Origin: a bacterium
Lineage (GTDB): Bacteria; Bacillota; Bacilli; Lactobacillales; Streptococcaceae
Length of the DNA: 64,000 nucleotides
Direction of reading: 5' to 3'
Assembly: GCA_905221125.1 (NCBI GenBank)
Contig: CAJNBY010000006.1
Location: forward strand, 39,038 to 103,037
Part shown: piece after piece, positions 26,848 to 36,517 of the stretch
Numbering within the stretch: position 1 is the stretch's first letter
How the letters are laid out: each line of letters opens with the position of its first letter
Program-made: the position numbers and the translations under genes
Notes under the pieces: model-generated
The model's input: only the letters and a program-made list of their open reading frames with translations
Databases searched by the model: none
Told to the model about the DNA's origin: nothing

Positions 26848-28836
26848 ATGAAAAAAAGTCAAGTGCTTGCTGTAGCAGGAGCTACCTTATTAGCGTCAGG
26901 AGTTCTAGCTGCGTGTTCAAACACTAGTTCAAATAATGCTAAACTAGCAAAAGATTACCAATATGTTTATCAAACAGATCCAGAAACCTTGGATTATATC
27001 GTTAGCAATATTGATTCAACATCTTTCATCACAACAAATGCTGTAGATGGTTTGTTGGCTAATGATAAATATGGTAATCTAGTTCCTTCTATTGCTGAAT
27101 CATGGACAGTTTCAAAAGATGGTTTGACTTATACCTATAAAATCCGTAAGGATGCTAAATGGGTAACTGCAGAGGGAGAGGAATACGCTCCTGTCACTGC
27201 TAAAGACTTCGTTACTGGTTTGAAACATGCTGTAGATGGAAAATCAAAAGGACTTTCAATCGTTAGCTCTTCTATTAAAGGATTAGAAGCATACATCAAG
27301 GGTGAAACAAGCGATTTTTCAACCGTTGGAGTAAAAGCAGTTGATGATCAAACACTAGAGTATACCTTGAACCAGCCAGAAACTTTCTGGAATGATAAGA
27401 CAACTAGTGGTGTTTTGATGCCAGTTAATGAAGAATTCTTAGCTTCAAAAGGGGAAGGTTTTGGTGCCCCAACAGATGCAAACTCTATTCTTTATAACGG
27501 TCCATTTGTCTTGAAAGCTGTAACTCCTAAATCATCTATCGAGATGGCTAAAAATGACGCTTACTGGGATAAAGAAAATGTAAAAATTGAGAACGTTAAG
27601 TTCACTTTCTGGGATGGTAAGGATCAAGATGTAATTGCCAAAGGTTTTTCTGATGGTCAATATAGCAAAGCTCGTATCTTCCCTACAAGTTCGACATATG
27701 AAAAATATGCAGCTGATTTCAAAGATAACATTTACTTTAACGAACCAGGTGCGGGTGTTGCAACTGTCAGCTTGAACTATGGTCGTACGACTTATAACCA
27801 CACTGCCAAAACAAGTGATGCTCAAAAGACATCTACTAAGAAAGCCTTGTTGAACAAGGAATTCCGTCAAGCCTTGAACTTTGCGGTAGATCGCAGTTCT
27901 TATTCAGCTCAAACAAATGGTACTGATGGAGCTGCAGTAGCCATCCGTAATACATTTGCACCATATAATCTTCAAGTTGGTAAGAAAACATTTGGTGAAT
28001 TGGTACAAGATAGCTTGGCTAAGACAAATTCTTCTACTTGGTCAAACGTATCTCTAGCAGATTCTCAAAATGGCCTTTACAATGAAGAAAAAGCGAAAGA
28101 AGTCTTTGCTAAAGCTAAATCAAGCCTACAAGCTGAAGGTGTTGAATTCCCAATCCATTTGGATGCCTTGGTTATCCAAGAATCAACAGCGGTTGTAAAC
28201 CGTGTGCAATCATTGAAGCAATCAATTGAAAAAGTATTGGGTTCAGATAATGTTGTTGTAGACTTGCAACAAATGACTCAAGCAGAAGCTTTACCAATTT
28301 CATTTAGTGCTCCAACAGCTAAAGAGCAAGACTGGGATATCCATACCTTGCTAGGATGGAACCCTGACTATCAAGATCCTTCTACTTTCTTGGATCAGTT
28401 CGTCCTTAAGGGAGGAAGTACTCGTCTTTACCTTGGTATTGACCAAAACACAGATGCATCAGTATTAAGCAAACTTGGTTTAGCTGACTATGGAAAATTA
28501 CTTGATGACGCAAACAGCGAAAACCAAGATGTTCAAAAACGTTATGAAAAATACGCAGTAGCACAAGCTTGGTTGACTGACAATGCTTTGACAATTCCGG
28601 TAATGGCTTCTCCTAAAGAAACAGCCGTTTCATATGTTTCAAAAGTTCTACCATTTAGCTCATCATATTCTGAATCTGGCCTTAAAGGTGAAAATGCAGG
28701 ATACTTGAAGTATACTGAAGTTGGTGAAAAAGCAATCACCAAAGAAGAGTATGAAAAAGCTCGTGAAAAATGGTTGAAAGAAAAGACTGAGTCAAACGAG
28801 AAAGCTCAAAAAGAATTGGCAAGTCATGTGAAGTAA
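26848..28836 (+). CDS. amiA: Oligopeptide-binding lipoprotein, AmiA position
   Basis: 662 aa SBP family 5 protein. Lipobox LAAC with C23, then the DPETLDY segment and a full-length peptide-binding fold ending in a Lys/Glu-rich helix. It heads the amiCDEF genes, so it is assigned as AmiA by position. The C-terminal KEEYEKAREKWLKEK...ASHVK tail is the AmiA type, while the middle diverges from pneumococcal AmiA and looks no closer to it than to AliA/AliB; an AliA/AmiA-like mosaic is possible. Binds extracellular oligopeptides for nutrition and signalling. An extended -10 (TGGTATAAT) lies upstream and an attenuating hairpin follows. Confidence 0.88.
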   Translation: MKKSQVLAVAGATLLASGVLAACSNTSSNNAKLAKDYQYVYQTDPETLDYIVSNIDSTSFITTNAVDGLLANDKYGNLVPSIAESWTVSKDGLTYTYKIRKDAKWVTAEGEEYAPVTAKDFVTGLKHAVDGKSKGLSIVSSSIKGLEAYIKGETSDFSTVGVKAVDDQTLEYTLNQPETFWNDKTTSGVLMPVNEEFLASKGEGFGAPTDANSILYNGPFVLKAVTPKSSIEMAKNDAYWDKENVKIENVKFTFWDGKDQDVIAKGFSDGQYSKARIFPTSSTYEKYAADFKDNIYFNEPGAGVATVSLNYGRTTYNHTAKTSDAQKTSTKKALLNKEFRQALNFAVDRSSYSAQTNGTDGAAVAIRNTFAPYNLQVGKKTFGELVQDSLAKTNSSTWSNVSLADSQNGLYNEEKAKEVFAKAKSSLQAEGVEFPIHLDALVIQESTAVVNRVQSLKQSIEKVLGSDNVVVDLQQMTQAEALPISFSAPTAKEQDWDIHTLLGWNPDYQDPSTFLDQFVLKGGSTRLYLGIDQNTDASVLSKLGLADYGKLLDDANSENQDVQKRYEKYAVAQAWLTDNALTIPVMASPKETAVSYVSKVLPFSSSYSESGLKGENAGYLKYTEVGEKAITKEEYEKAREKWLKEKTESNEKAQKELASHVK

Positions 28837-28848
28837 ATAATTTCCAAT

Positions 28849-28885
28849 AGAACTTTCTCTCCATGAGGAGAAGGTTCTTTTGGGA
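28849..28885 (+). terminator. Intercistronic hairpin between amiA and amiC
   Basis: A 12-bp stem (AGAACTTTCTCT with GGAGAAGGTTCT) and a 6-nt loop followed by TTTTGGG. A partial terminator would give more binding protein than permease, a usual pattern for ABC importers. Confidence 0.65.
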
Positions 28886-28902
28886 TTTTTAAAGGAAATG
28901 AT

Positions 28903-30399
28903 ATGAAAAAATATATTTTTATGCGTGTTTTGCGGTCATTGGTTTCTATTTTCTTAGTAACAACCTTGACTTACACGATTATCTATACAATGGTTCCTCG
29001 AAAATTGATTTTCAAACAGGATACCAACTATAACAAGATTGCGACAACGGCTGATAAACGTGATAACTATGAGAACACTGTTTATGAGCGTATGGGCTAT
29101 ATCGAGTACTACGATACCAAAGAGTTGCAGGAAAAAGCTAGCCAGATGGATGCTTCTGTAACAGTTGAAGCTAATGATACCAACAAGGCTATCTATGAAA
29201 AATACATCAAACAAATCGGTCATGGTTGGACCTTGGGAGAATTTACTGAAAGTGGCCAATTCTACGCTACTCGTGAAATCCCAATTTTTGAACGTGTTTT
29301 CAAATTCTATGCTAACTTGATTGACATTGACCATACTAATAAAATTCAAGACCCTGAAAACCCAGACTTGAAACGTTACCTTCGTTTTGAAAATGATCCA
29401 GCTATCGGATGGTCATTGGTCGGTTCAGGAACTAAACACAAATATCTCTTGTACTTCAACAGTCAGTTCCCATTTGTGCATCAAAACTTTGTGAACATCA
29501 ATTTAGGTGACTCTTATCCAACCTATGCTAATAGCCCTGTTTTACAGGTTATTACTCAGGGACAAGGACAAACAAAAACTGCTCAAGTTCAGTTCCCAAC
29601 AGGTAAGAAAACTTCTTCTGTAAATATTTACTCAAGAACCTACAAATCACCTAGTCAGGCTGACTCTCGTGAAGTAGCCAACTACGGAAAAGATGATCCT
29701 TATACAGCTACTGAAAGCAACTACCAATATCCTTCTATGATTGCCAGCTCTGCAGTCGTTGGATTGATTGGTTTGGTAATTTCTTATGCGATTGCTGTGC
29801 CGCTTGGTTCAGCTATGGCTCGCTTCAAGAATACTTGGATTGATAGTTTTTCAACAGGGGCTTTGACCTTCTTGATGGCTCTTCCAACAATTGCCTTGGT
29901 TTATATCGTTCGTTTGGCTGGTTCTTCAATCGGATTGCCAGATTCATTCCCTATCTTGGGGGCTGGTGATTGGCGTTCATATGTTTTACCAGCGGTTATC
30001 CTTGGTTTGTTGGGGGCTCCTGGTACAGCTATTTGGATTCGTCGTTATATGATTGACTTGCAATCACAAGATTTTGTACGTTTTGCTCGTGCAAAAGGTT
30101 TGTCTGAAAAAGAAATTTCAAACAAACACATCTTTAAAAATGCCATGGTTCCTTTGGTTTCCGGAATTCCTGGTGCTGTTATCGGAGTTATCGGTGGTGC
30201 AACCCTTACTGAAACAGTCTTCGCCTTCCCAGGTATGGGTAAAATGTTGATTGACTCTGTAAAAGCATCTAATAACTCTATGGTCGTTGGTCTTGTCTTC
30301 ATCTTCACATGTATTTCTATCTTCTCACTTCTTTTGGGAGATATTTGGATGACCATTATTGACCCACGTATTAAATTGACTGAGAAAGGAGGCAAATAA
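28903..30399 (+). CDS. amiC: Oligopeptide ABC permease AmiC
   Basis: 498 aa OppB-type permease. It is longer than ordinary OppB because of a large extracytoplasmic insertion (about residues 35-280) after the first helix, a hallmark of streptococcal AmiC. The C-terminal half has the membrane helices and the EAA loop ([16 protein letters not shown]) that contacts the ATPases. The stop codon overlaps the amiD start by one base. Confidence 0.93.
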   Translation: MKKYIFMRVLRSLVSIFLVTTLTYTIIYTMVPRKLIFKQDTNYNKIATTADKRDNYENTVYERMGYIEYYDTKELQEKASQMDASVTVEANDTNKAIYEKYIKQIGHGWTLGEFTESGQFYATREIPIFERVFKFYANLIDIDHTNKIQDPENPDLKRYLRFENDPAIGWSLVGSGTKHKYLLYFNSQFPFVHQNFVNINLGDSYPTYANSPVLQVITQGQGQTKTAQVQFPTGKKTSSVNIYSRTYKSPSQADSREVANYGKDDPYTATESNYQYPSMIASSAVVGLIGLVISYAIAVPLGSAMARFKNTWIDSFSTGALTFLMALPTIALVYIVRLAGSSIGLPDSFPILGAGDWRSYVLPAVILGLLGAPGTAIWIRRYMIDLQSQDFVRFARAKGLSEKEISNKHIFKNAMVPLVSGIPGAVIGVIGGATLTETVFAFPGMGKMLIDSVKASNNSMVVGLVFIFTCISIFSLLLGDIWMTIIDPRIKLTEKGGK

Positions 30400-31325
30400 T
30401 GTCTACAATCGATAAAGAAAAATTTCAGTTCGTAAAACGTGACGATTTTGCCTCTGAAGCCATTGATGCGCCAGCATATTCTTACTGGGGCTCAGTGTTT
30501 AGACAATTTATGAAGAAAAAATCAACTGTAGTCATGTTGGGAATCCTGGTAGCCATCATTTTGATGAGTTTCATCTACCCAATGTTTTCAAAGTTTGATT
30601 TTAATGATGTCAGCAAGGTAAACGACTTTAGTGCTCGTTATATCAAGCCAAATGCTGAGCATTGGTTCGGTACTGACAGTAACGGTAAATCTCTCTTTGA
30701 CGGTGTCTGGTTTGGAGCTCGTAACTCTATCCTCATTTCTGTGATTGCGACAGTGATTAACTTGGTTATCGGTGTCTTTGTCGGAGGTATTTGGGGAATT
30801 TCAAAATCAGTTGACCGTGTCATGATGGAAGTTTATAACGTCATCTCAAACATCCCATCTCTTTTGATTGTCATTGTCTTGACTTACTCAATCGGAGCTG
30901 GATTCTGGAATCTGATTTTTGCCATGAGTGTGACAACATGGATCGGAATTGCTTTCATGATCCGTGTGCAAATCTTGCGTTACCGTGATTTGGAATACAA
31001 CTTGGCGTCACGTACTTTGGGAACACCAACATTGAAGATTGTTGCCAAAAACATTATGCCACAATTGGTATCTGTTATTGTGACAACGATGACTCAGATG
31101 CTTCCAAGCTTTATCTCATATGAAGCCTTCTTGTCATTCTTCGGTCTTGGATTACCGATTACAGTACCAAGTTTGGGTCGTTTGATTTCGGATTATTCAC
31201 AAAACGTAACAACCAATGCTTACTTGTTCTGGATTCCATTGACAACTCTTGTCTTGGTATCCTTGTCCCTTTTCGTAGTTGGTCAAAACTTAGCGGATGC
31301 TAGTGATCCACGTACACATAGATAG
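30399..31325 (+). CDS. amiD: Oligopeptide ABC permease AmiD
   Basis: 308 aa OppC-type permease with about six helices, the extracellular [17 protein letters not shown] segment and the EAA loop ([15 protein letters not shown]). Forms the heterodimeric pore with AmiC. One-base overlap with amiC; amiE follows 8 nt downstream after a GGAG site. Confidence 0.94.
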   Translation: MSTIDKEKFQFVKRDDFASEAIDAPAYSYWGSVFRQFMKKKSTVVMLGILVAIILMSFIYPMFSKFDFNDVSKVNDFSARYIKPNAEHWFGTDSNGKSLFDGVWFGARNSILISVIATVINLVIGVFVGGIWGISKSVDRVMMEVYNVISNIPSLLIVIVLTYSIGAGFWNLIFAMSVTTWIGIAFMIRVQILRYRDLEYNLASRTLGTPTLKIVAKNIMPQLVSVIVTTMTQMLPSFISYEAFLSFFGLGLPITVPSLGRLISDYSQNVTTNAYLFWIPLTTLVLVSLSLFVVGQNLADASDPRTHR

Positions 31326-31333
31326 GAGTAGAA

Positions 31334-32401
31334 ATGACAAAAGAAAAAAATGTAATTTTGACTGCTCGCGATATTGTCGTGGAATTTGACGTTCGTGACA
31401 AAGTATTGACAGCCATTCGCGGCGTTTCCCTTGAACTAGTTGAAGGTGAAGTATTGGCCTTGGTAGGTGAGTCAGGATCAGGTAAATCTGTTTTGACAAA
31501 GACCTTCACAGGTATGCTCGAAGAAAATGGTCGCATTGCCCAAGGTAGCATTGACTACCGTGGTCAAGATTTGACAGCTTTATCTTCTCACAAGGATTGG
31601 GAACAAATTCGTGGTGCTAAGATTGCGACTATCTTCCAGGACCCAATGACTAGTTTGGACCCAATTAAAACAATTGGTAGTCAGATTACAGAAGTAATTG
31701 TAAAACACCAAGGAAAAACAGCTAAGGAAGCAAAAGAATTGGCTATTGACTACATGAATAAGGTTGGGATTCCAGACGCAGATAGACGATTTGATGAATA
31801 CCCATTCCAATATTCTGGAGGAATGCGTCAACGTATCGTTATTGCTATTGCCCTTGCCTGCCGACCGGATGTCTTGATCTGTGATGAGCCAACAACTGCC
31901 TTGGATGTGACCATTCAAGCACAGATTATTGATTTGCTCAAATCCTTGCAAAACGAGTACCATTTCACAACAATCTTTATCACTCACGATCTTGGTGTGG
32001 TAGCAAGTATTGCGGATAAGGTAGCGGTTATGTATGCAGGAGAAATCGTTGAATATGGAACTGTTGAGGAAGTCTTCTATGACCCTCGCCATCCATATAC
32101 ATGGAGTCTCTTGTCTAGCTTGCCTCAGCTCGCTGATGACAAAGGGGATCTTTACTCAATCCCAGGAACACCTCCGTCACTTTATACTGACCTGAAAGGG
32201 GATGCCTTTGCCTTGCGTTCAGACTATGCAATGCAAATTGACTTCGAACAAAAAGCTCCTCAATTCTCAGTATCAGAGACACATTGGGCTAAAACTTGGC
32301 TACTTCATGAGGATGCTCCAAAAGTAGAAAAACCAGCTGTGATTGCAAATCTCCACGATAAGATCCGTGAAAAAATGGGATTTGCCCATCTGGCAGACTA
32401 G
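31334..32401 (+). CDS. amiE: Oligopeptide ABC transporter ATPase AmiE
   Basis: 355 aa OppD-type ATPase. Walker A GESGSGKS at 45-52, signature YSGGMRQR, Walker [13 protein letters not shown] and a C-terminal extension of the OppD type. Together with AmiF it powers peptide import, including signalling peptides sensed by Rgg-type regulators. Confidence 0.95.
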   Translation: MTKEKNVILTARDIVVEFDVRDKVLTAIRGVSLELVEGEVLALVGESGSGKSVLTKTFTGMLEENGRIAQGSIDYRGQDLTALSSHKDWEQIRGAKIATIFQDPMTSLDPIKTIGSQITEVIVKHQGKTAKEAKELAIDYMNKVGIPDADRRFDEYPFQYSGGMRQRIVIAIALACRPDVLICDEPTTALDVTIQAQIIDLLKSLQNEYHFTTIFITHDLGVVASIADKVAVMYAGEIVEYGTVEEVFYDPRHPYTWSLLSSLPQLADDKGDLYSIPGTPPSLYTDLKGDAFALRSDYAMQIDFEQKAPQFSVSETHWAKTWLLHEDAPKVEKPAVIANLHDKIREKMGFAHLAD

Positions 32402-32411
32402 GAGGAAGGAA

Positions 32412-33338
32412 ATGTCTGAAAAATTAGTAGAAATCAAAGATTTAGAAATTTCCTTCGGTGAAGGAAGTAAGAAGTTTGTCGCGGTTAAAAATGCTAACTT
32501 CTTTATCAACAAGGGAGAAACTTTCTCGCTTGTAGGTGAGTCAGGTAGTGGGAAAACAACTATTGGTCGTGCCATCATTGGTCTAAATGACACAAGTAAT
32601 GGTGATATCATTTTTGATGGTCAAAAGATTAATGGTAAGAAATCGCGCGAACAAGCTGCGGAATTGATTCGTCGTATCCAGATGATTTTCCAAGACCCTG
32701 CAGCAAGTTTGAATGAACGTGCTACTGTTGATTATATTATTTCTGAAGGTCTTTACAATCACCGTCTATTTAAGGATGAAGAAGAACGTAAAGAGAAAGT
32801 TAAAAATATTATCCGTGAAGTGGGTCTTCTTGCTGAGCACTTGACTCGTTATCCTCATGAGTTTTCAGGTGGTCAACGCCAACGTATCGGTATTGCCCGT
32901 GCCTTGGTCATGCAACCAGACTTTGTTATTGCGGATGAGCCAATTTCAGCCTTGGACGTTTCTGTGCGTGCCCAAGTCTTGAACTTGCTCAAGAAATTCC
33001 AAAAAGAACTCGGTTTGACCTATCTCTTTATCGCCCATGATTTGTCGGTCGTTCGCTTTATTTCAGATCGAATCGCCGTTATTTACAAGGGTGTTATTGT
33101 AGAGGTTGCTGAAACAGAAGAATTGTTTAACAATCCAATTCACCCATATACTCAAGCCTTGCTTTCGGCGGTACCAATTCCAGATCCAATCTTGGAACGT
33201 AAGAAGGTCTTGAAGGTTTACGACCCAAGCCAACATGATTATGAGACTGATAAGCCATCCATGGTTGAAATCCGTCCAGGTCACTATGTTTGGGCTAACC
33301 AAGCCGAATTGGCACGTTACCAACAAGGATTAAACTAA
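32412..33338 (+). CDS. amiF: Oligopeptide ABC transporter ATPase AmiF
   Basis: 308 aa OppF-type ATPase. Walker A GESGSGKT at 42-49, signature FSGGQRQR, Walker [12 protein letters not shown]. The ATG at 32412 follows AGGAGGAAGG and matches the family start; the in-frame ATG at 32343 lies inside amiE. A long hairpin terminator ends the ami operon. Confidence 0.95.
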   Translation: MSEKLVEIKDLEISFGEGSKKFVAVKNANFFINKGETFSLVGESGSGKTTIGRAIIGLNDTSNGDIIFDGQKINGKKSREQAAELIRRIQMIFQDPAASLNERATVDYIISEGLYNHRLFKDEEERKEKVKNIIREVGLLAEHLTRYPHEFSGGQRQRIGIARALVMQPDFVIADEPISALDVSVRAQVLNLLKKFQKELGLTYLFIAHDLSVVRFISDRIAVIYKGVIVEVAETEELFNNPIHPYTQALLSAVPIPDPILERKKVLKVYDPSQHDYETDKPSMVEIRPGHYVWANQAELARYQQGLN

Positions 33339-33342
33339 TAAT

Positions 33343-33391
33343 GGTTTTATAATTTCCATGTCAACTTTTATGGAAATTATAAACCTTTTTT
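33343..33391 (+). terminator. Rho-independent terminator of the ami operon
   Basis: GGTTTTATAATTTCCAT pairs with ATGGAAATTATAAACC (16 bp, one bulge) followed by seven Ts. Confidence 0.9.
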
Positions 33392-33457
33392 TGTTGGACT
33401 GATTTGAAAAAACTTTGAAAGAATTTTCGAAAAATTTTAAAAAATTCTGAAATATTC

Positions 33458-33486
33458 TTGACAGCTGATGAAAAAGGTGGTAAGAT
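33458..33486 (+). promoter_or_regulatory. Promoter of the trpXYZ leader
   Basis: TTGACA (33458-33463), 17-bp spacer, TAAGAT (33481-33486). The predicted start is near 33493, about 26 nt before the leader peptide and 288 nt before trpX. Confidence 0.8.
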
Positions 33487-33518
33487 AGGAAACATCAAAA
33501 AAGAAAGCAGAAAAAGAA

Positions 33519-33578
33519 ATGAATAAAAGACAAGCTGTAACAATGAATCAAAACTTTTACTTTAGCTACTTTAGATAG
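33519..33578 (+). CDS. Predicted attenuator leader peptide rich in Phe/Tyr
   Basis: Nineteen codons, M-N-K-R-Q-A-V-T-M-N-Q-N-F-Y-F-S-Y-F-R, with TTT at 33555, 33561 and 33570 and TAC at 33558 and 33567. Five of the last seven codons specify Phe or Tyr. The ribosome site is weak (AGAAAGCAG). The ORF lies between a good promoter and a chain of mutually exclusive RNA hairpins that ends in a terminator, the classic layout of amino-acid leader peptides. An internal ATG at 33543 would give an 11-codon version with the same end. No homologue is recalled; the call rests on the layout. Confidence 0.72.
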   Translation: MNKRQAVTMNQNFYFSYFR

Positions 33579-33750
33579 TGTTTGTAGACATGTCACCATG
33601 GATGCAAACAGTTCAAGCAATTTGTTTGTATCTATGTGGCTAAGATTTTTGATTGTGGTCCATATAGATGAATATCTAAATGGACTAGCTAAGTTATAAC
33701 TTGTTAGATTATTTCAAGCATCCGTTTAGATAGTATCTAGGCGGTTTTTT
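33579..33750 (+). promoter_or_regulatory. Seven-segment attenuator / antiterminator relay upstream of trpX
   Basis: Segments: 1 = 33579-33592, 2 = 33597-33610, 3 = 33623-33639, 4 = 33660-33669, 5 = 33674-33683, 6 = 33722-33731, 7 = 33735-33744 plus TTTTTT. Read by eye, 1:2 gives 12 pairs with a tandem G-A mismatch, 2:3 gives 14 pairs, 3:4 10 pairs, 4:5 9 of 10 pairs, 5:6 10 pairs and 6:7 a 10-bp terminator with a 3-nt loop. Neighbouring pairings exclude each other, so 1:2/3:4/5:6 is antiterminated and 2:3/4:5/6:7 is terminated. No T-box sequence (GGTACCGCG) is present. Confidence 0.78.
33722..33750 (+). terminator. Attenuator terminator (segments 6:7)
   Basis: CCGTTTAGAT pairs with ATCTAGGCGG (10 pairs, two G-U), loop AGT, then TTTTTTG; it lies 30 nt before trpX. 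Confidence 0.85.
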
Positions 33751-33780
33751 GTTTTATCTTTTCTGAGAAGGAGTTTCATT

Positions 33781-34758
33781 ATGAAAATTGTTCGAAAATT
33801 ACTAGCCCCCCTCTTGGTAGTGGGGATCCTCTTGACCTCTCTGATCAGTTTGCATCAGTTGAAGGCAGACAAGAAAAAAGATGTTTTTCGTATCGGTATT
33901 TCGCAGTTTATTACCCACCAATCCCTAGATGCTACTAGAGAAGGATTTGTGGATGAGCTGGCCAAGCAAGGCTATGTTGAGGGGAAAAATATTGAGATTG
34001 ATTTGCAAAATGCACAGGGAGAACAAAGAAATCTAAAAACCATTTCCCAGCAACTAGCAGAATCTAGTGATGTCGTTCTAGCAATCGCAACGCCTTCTGC
34101 TCAGAGCTTGGCCAATACAACACAAACGACACCGGTTATCTTTTCAGCTGTAACAGACCCTGTCAGTGCCAAGCTGGTTGAGTCAAGAGAACATCCTGGA
34201 GGAAATGTGACTGGGACAAGCGACCAGTCATCAGATGCCATTTCAACCCAAATCAATTTGATAAAGAAAGTGTTGCCAAAGGCTAAAACAATTGGAATCC
34301 TCTATACTCAGAGCGAGCCAAACTCAGTTGTCCAAAAGGATGAAGCTAAGCGTCTTCTGGAAGAAAAAGGCTTTACCGTTGTTGAAAAAACAATCTTGGA
34401 CAGTAACAACGTCAAGGCGGCAGCAGAGAGCTTGATGGCAGAAGTGGATATGGTTTTTGTACCAACGGACAATATCATTTCGTCAACCATGGAAACAGTT
34501 AAGCAGGTTTCTATTAAACACAAGGTTCCAGTATTCGGTGGTTCAACAGAAATGATTGCGGTTGGTGGTTTGTATAACTACGGAACCAATTATGAAGAAT
34601 TGGGACGGCAGACAGCCCGCATGTTGATTCGTGTTTTAAAAGGTGAGAAGCCAGAAAATATAGCAGTTGAGTTGCCTGAAAAACTGGAATTGCATACCAA
34701 TAAAGAAATGGCAGATGCATTGGGAATTGATATTAGTAAGTTAGAAAGCAAGGAATAG
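33781..34758 (+). CDS. trpX: ABC transporter substrate-binding protein, TrpX family
   Basis: 325 aa. An N-terminal signal/anchor helix (about 6-25, no lipobox cysteine) is followed by the two-lobed ABC_sub_bind domain: FRIGISQF, LATPSAQSLANTT-like and VFSAVTDPVSAKLV segments. The pneumococcal relative has been crystallised with bound L-tryptophan, from memory, and the family is predicted to import aromatic amino acids. The upstream leader, rich in Phe/Tyr but lacking Trp codons, hints that Phe and Tyr are substrates here. First gene of trpXYZ; AAGGAG ribosome site. Confidence 0.85.
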   Translation: MKIVRKLLAPLLVVGILLTSLISLHQLKADKKKDVFRIGISQFITHQSLDATREGFVDELAKQGYVEGKNIEIDLQNAQGEQRNLKTISQQLAESSDVVLAIATPSAQSLANTTQTTPVIFSAVTDPVSAKLVESREHPGGNVTGTSDQSSDAISTQINLIKKVLPKAKTIGILYTQSEPNSVVQKDEAKRLLEEKGFTVVEKTILDSNNVKAAAESLMAEVDMVFVPTDNIISSTMETVKQVSIKHKVPVFGGSTEMIAVGGLYNYGTNYEELGRQTARMLIRVLKGEKPENIAVELPEKLELHTNKEMADALGIDISKLESKE

Positions 34759-34768
34759 GAGGTTTAAG

Positions 34769-35662
34769 ATGAGTTTTGTATTATCTAGTTTATCAGAAGG
34801 TTTGTTATGGTCGATTATGGCCATTGGAGTTTACTTGACTTTCCGTATTTTGGATATTGCGGATATGACTGCTGAAGGAGCCTTTCCTTTGGGCGCAGCT
34901 GTCGTCGTATCGCAGATACAGGCAGGGACAAATCCTTGGATTGCGACTTTACTTGCTTTGCTAGCAGGTATGGTAGCAGGTCTAGTATCAGGAATGCTCC
35001 ACACCAAGATGAAAATCCCAGCTCTCTTGACAGGGATTGTGACCTTGACAGGTCTTTATTCAATCAATATTAAAATCATGGGAAGTGTGCCCAATCTTTC
35101 CTTGGGAGATTCTTCAACTGTCTTTAAACAATTGGCGAGCTTGGGACTGACAAATGAAGAAGCTGTTTTCACGCTCAGCTTGGTTTGTCTCTTACTTGTT
35201 TGTTTGGTCTTGACTCTTTTGATGAAAACGGAGATTGGATTAGTCTTGCGTTCGACTGGGGACAATATTCCTATGAGTGAGGCCAATGGGGTCAATGTAG
35301 ACACCATGAAGATTGTTGGTTATATGATTTCAAATGGTTTGATTGCCCTATGTGGTTCCTTATTTGCCCAAAATGATGGATTTTCAGATGTGACTTCTGG
35401 GACAGGAACCATCGTTGTTGGTTTGAGTGCAGTCATTATTGCGGAAGTCTTGATACACGACTTGACCATTGGAGGACGTTTGTTATCCATCGGAATCGGT
35501 GCTATTGTTTACCGTTTGATTATTTTAAATATCTATGAAATTCCAAATCTAGATCAGAACCTGGTTCGTCTCTTTAATGCAATCTTGTTAGCCTTGGTTC
35601 TATTCGCACCAGAATTACAAAAGAGACTAAAGATTCGTGGTTTAAAACTGAGAAATGAATAG
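34769..35662 (+). CDS. trpY: ABC transporter permease, TrpY family
   Basis: 297 aa, eight or more hydrophobic segments, related to branched-chain amino acid/ribose-type permeases (ADMTAEGAFPLGAA, ANGVNVDTMKIVGYMISNGLIAL). It lies 10 nt after trpX and 12 nt before the ATPase, each with a good ribosome site, so one transcript controlled by the leader attenuator is expected. Confidence 0.87.
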   Translation: MSFVLSSLSEGLLWSIMAIGVYLTFRILDIADMTAEGAFPLGAAVVVSQIQAGTNPWIATLLALLAGMVAGLVSGMLHTKMKIPALLTGIVTLTGLYSINIKIMGSVPNLSLGDSSTVFKQLASLGLTNEEAVFTLSLVCLLLVCLVLTLLMKTEIGLVLRSTGDNIPMSEANGVNVDTMKIVGYMISNGLIALCGSLFAQNDGFSDVTSGTGTIVVGLSAVIIAEVLIHDLTIGGRLLSIGIGAIVYRLIILNIYEIPNLDQNLVRLFNAILLALVLFAPELQKRLKIRGLKLRNE

Positions 35663-35674
35663 GAGGAGAAAGTT

Positions 35675-36478
35675 ATGGCAAGTTTGTTAACACTTGAAAA
35701 TATTCACAAAACATTTGAAGCAGGGACGGTCAATGAAAACCATGTCCTTAAAGGATTAGATTTAGAAGTTGAAGAGGGAGATTTTATCTCTGTGATTGGT
35801 GGAAATGGCGCAGGGAAATCCACTTTGATGAACATCTTGGCTGGCAATCTATCTGTGGACGAAGGGGACCTTTTATTGGAAGGGAAATCCATTAAAAATC
35901 TGAGTGTACGAAAGAGAGCCAAGGATATTGCCCGTGTTTTTCAAGATCCTAAGATGGGGACAGCTTCTCGTTTGACGATTGAGGAGAATATGGCTATTGC
36001 CTTGAGACGTGGACAAAAGAGAGGACTTGGCTGGGGAGTGAAGGAAAAGGACAGAATCCAGTTCCAAGAGGCCTTGAAAGAGTTGAATATCGGTCTTGAA
36101 AATCGCTTGAAAGTGGATACTCAATACCTTTCAGGAGGACAAAGACAGGCCTTGACCCTAGTTATGGCAGCCTTGGTAAAACCTAAACTCTTGTTGTTGG
36201 ATGAACACACTGCGGCACTTGACCCGAAAACTAGTCAAATGGTGATGGACTTGACGCAAAAGATTGTGGAACACCATCAGTTGACTACTCTGATGATTAC
36301 CCACGATATGAACCATGCGATTGAGTACGGAAATCGTCTCATTATGCTCTATCAAGGCAAGATAGTGGTGGATGTCAAAGGAGAAGAGAAAAAGCATCTG
36401 ACAGTTGAAGATCTCATGCATCTCTTCCAGAAAAATAGTGGCCAAAGTCTAGTCAGTGATGAATTGGTTTTGGGATAA
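35675..36478 (+). CDS. trpZ: ABC transporter ATPase, TrpZ family
   Basis: 267 aa. Walker A GGNGAGKST, signature LSGGQRQAL, and a Walker B LLLLDEHTAALDP that has His in place of the usual Pro of 'DEPT', as in this subfamily. It energises the TrpXY importer. A terminator follows 8 nt after the stop, and mobile-element debris begins about 40 nt after it. Confidence 0.88.
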   Translation: MASLLTLENIHKTFEAGTVNENHVLKGLDLEVEEGDFISVIGGNGAGKSTLMNILAGNLSVDEGDLLLEGKSIKNLSVRKRAKDIARVFQDPKMGTASRLTIEENMAIALRRGQKRGLGWGVKEKDRIQFQEALKELNIGLENRLKVDTQYLSGGQRQALTLVMAALVKPKLLLLDEHTAALDPKTSQMVMDLTQKIVEHHQLTTLMITHDMNHAIEYGNRLIMLYQGKIVVDVKGEEKKHLTVEDLMHLFQKNSGQSLVSDELVLG

Positions 36479-36485
36479 AGAAAAA

Positions 36486-36512
36486 GGCTGAAATCTAGTG
36501 TTTCAGTCTTTT
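36486..36512 (+). terminator. Rho-independent terminator after trpZ
   Basis: GGCTGAAA pairs with TTTCAGTC (one G-U), loop TCTAGTG, then TTTTATT. Confidence 0.75.
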
Positions 36513-36517
36513 ATTAG

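Noticed and set aside
33493-33780. T-box riboswitch upstream of trpX
   Set aside because: Neither the T-box core (GGTACCGCG) nor a specifier-loop layout is visible; the region is explained better by the leader peptide and hairpin relay.
36462-36475. Long reverse-strand reading frames across trpZ, amiE, amiF and piuA
   Set aside because: They mirror conserved coding sequence, have no ribosome sites or recognisable domains, and are shadows of the real genes.
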